A DNA stretch of 5,657 nucleotides from Treponema sp. (GTDB lineage: Bacteria > Spirochaetota > Spirochaetia > Treponematales > Breznakiellaceae), in NCBI GenBank assembly GCA_031268125.1, contig JAIRXT010000271.1, positions 1-5,657 on the forward strand, read 5' to 3'. A program made the position numbers and the translations under genes. The notes beneath the pieces were generated by a model. The model searched no databases, was not told the DNA's origin, and saw nothing but the letters and a program-made list of their open reading frames with translations. Positions 5,444-5,657 of the stretch are shown in pieces; position 1 is the first letter of the stretch; the number at the start of each line of letters is the position of its first letter.

Positions 5444-5539
5444 TTTTCGCTAAAAGTAAAATTGCTGCTGCCTGTTTTTTTACGGGGGATGGAAAATTCG
5501 AACCCAAAAGGCTTAAAACTGCCCTTTGCTGACAGGCCG

Positions 5540-5657
5540 CTAGCGGTACTCAACCGGAAAGACCATGCGATCCCTGGTCAACACCGTCTCCGGGAAAATT
5601 TCCTGGGCCTCCCTTAAAAGCTGCTTCAAGTCGTAGTCGGTGTAGCGGGGGCTGTAG
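5540..5657 (-). CDS. rnz: Ribonuclease Z, C-terminal fragment (window edge)
   Basis: Only the last 38 codons are in the window, ending with TAG at 5542-5540; the 5' part lies beyond 5657. RNase Z is the metallo-beta-lactamase-fold endonuclease that processes the 3' ends of tRNA precursors. The visible tail reads YSPRYTDYDLKQLLREAQEI, then FPETVLTRDRMVFPV. It follows the RNase Z C-terminal pattern SxRY-(x)n-LLxEAxxIFPxTxLAxDxM seen in the E. coli and Bacillus enzymes (compared from memory). The metal-binding HxHxDH motif would be upstream and cannot be seen. The truncation is due to the window, not the gene. The next gene, atpD, lies about 640 bases downstream, and a terminator-like palindrome lies between, so the two are probably separate transcription units. 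Confidence 0.82.
   Translation of the reverse strand, partial: YSPRYTDYDLKQLLREAQEIFPETVLTRDRMVFPVEYR

Larger units (their letters stand above)
5131..5467. repeat. 337-base unit bounded by a perfect 17-bp inverted repeat (MITE-like or structured RNA)
   Basis: The left arm 5131-5147 (CAGCAATTTTACTTTTA) is the exact reverse complement of the right arm 5451-5467. The first bases outside and inside the arms no longer pair. Within the unit are stem-loops at 5151-5187, 5199-5309 and 5356-5426, so much of it can be base-paired as a closing stem with three branches. There is no open frame or transposase inside. No clear target-site duplication flanks it: the left flank ends GGCTGTT and the right flank begins CTGCCTG. 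It may be a non-autonomous mobile element or a folded non-coding RNA. The rnz terminator candidate lies inside it. Confidence 0.6.
4899..5539. other. Long non-coding region between rnz and atpD, packed with inverted repeats
   Basis: No convincing coding sequence lies on either strand in these 641 bases. The right part (5131-5467) is bounded by a 17-bp inverted repeat and contains three strong stem-loops; the left part (4912-5071) carries several short hairpins. The region must contain or be read through to the promoter for the atpD operon, but I find no strong -35/-10 pair before the atpD ribosome-binding site. The sequence is visibly more AT-rich in runs than the genes on either side. It looks like accumulated repeat elements plus the rnz terminator. 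Confidence 0.7.

Noticed and set aside
4912..5467. CRISPR array or tRNA cluster in the repeat-rich gap
   Set aside because: The repeats are inverted and of differing sequence and spacing, with no regular direct-repeat/spacer pattern and no tRNA cloverleaf.
5414..5617. 67-codon plus-strand open frame near the right edge
   Set aside because: It starts inside the right arm of the terminator-like palindrome, runs through the 17-bp repeat arm and ends antisense to rnz. The predicted peptide has no recognisable feature.

Overview
This is a bacterial chromosomal segment in which every recognisable gene lies on the minus strand, so transcription runs from high to low coordinates. In that order it holds: the 3' end of a ribonuclease Z gene (5540-5657, cut by the window edge); about 640 bases of non-coding DNA rich in inverted repeats (4899-5539); a V-type ATPase subunit D gene; a universal-stress-protein gene; a small flavodoxin-fold-like gene of unknown function; a J-domain/TPR protein gene; methionine aminopeptidase (map); a 149-bp gap with candidate promoter elements; a DegP/HtrA-type serine protease with two PDZ domains; and, at the far left edge, a Shine-Dalgarno sequence plus ATG of a further gene.

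The likely host is a spirochaete of the Treponema group, perhaps one of the more GC-rich gut or free-living relatives. The reasons are a bacterial V-type rather than F-type ATPase subunit, the map-htrA neighbourhood (which I recall from Treponema pallidum), and moderately GC-rich coding DNA. This is an inference, not a database result.

The five genes from 4898 down to 1801 are packed like an operon: atpD and usp overlap by 4 bases (ATGA), and the next gaps are 14, 24 and 12 bases. Together they pair a rotor subunit and a stress protein with protein-quality genes: a J-domain protein, N-terminal methionine removal, and an envelope protease just downstream. htrA probably has its own promoter. 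Its better start is the ATG at 1651, not the one at 1666, because the only good Shine-Dalgarno sequence overlaps the upstream ATG.

The most unusual part is 4899-5539. A perfect 17-bp inverted repeat (5131-5147 / 5451-5467) encloses three further strong stem-loops, one of which (16-bp perfect stem, A-run/T-run ends) looks like a bidirectional terminator flanked by 12-bp direct repeats. Next to it, 4912-5071 carries back-to-back short hairpins, including a repeated module. The 337-base unit could be a MITE-like element or a structured RNA; the sequence alone cannot decide. A separate 97-base inverted-repeat unit lies between htrA and the next gene (23-119). I see no CRISPR array, tRNA, rRNA, transposase or defence system.
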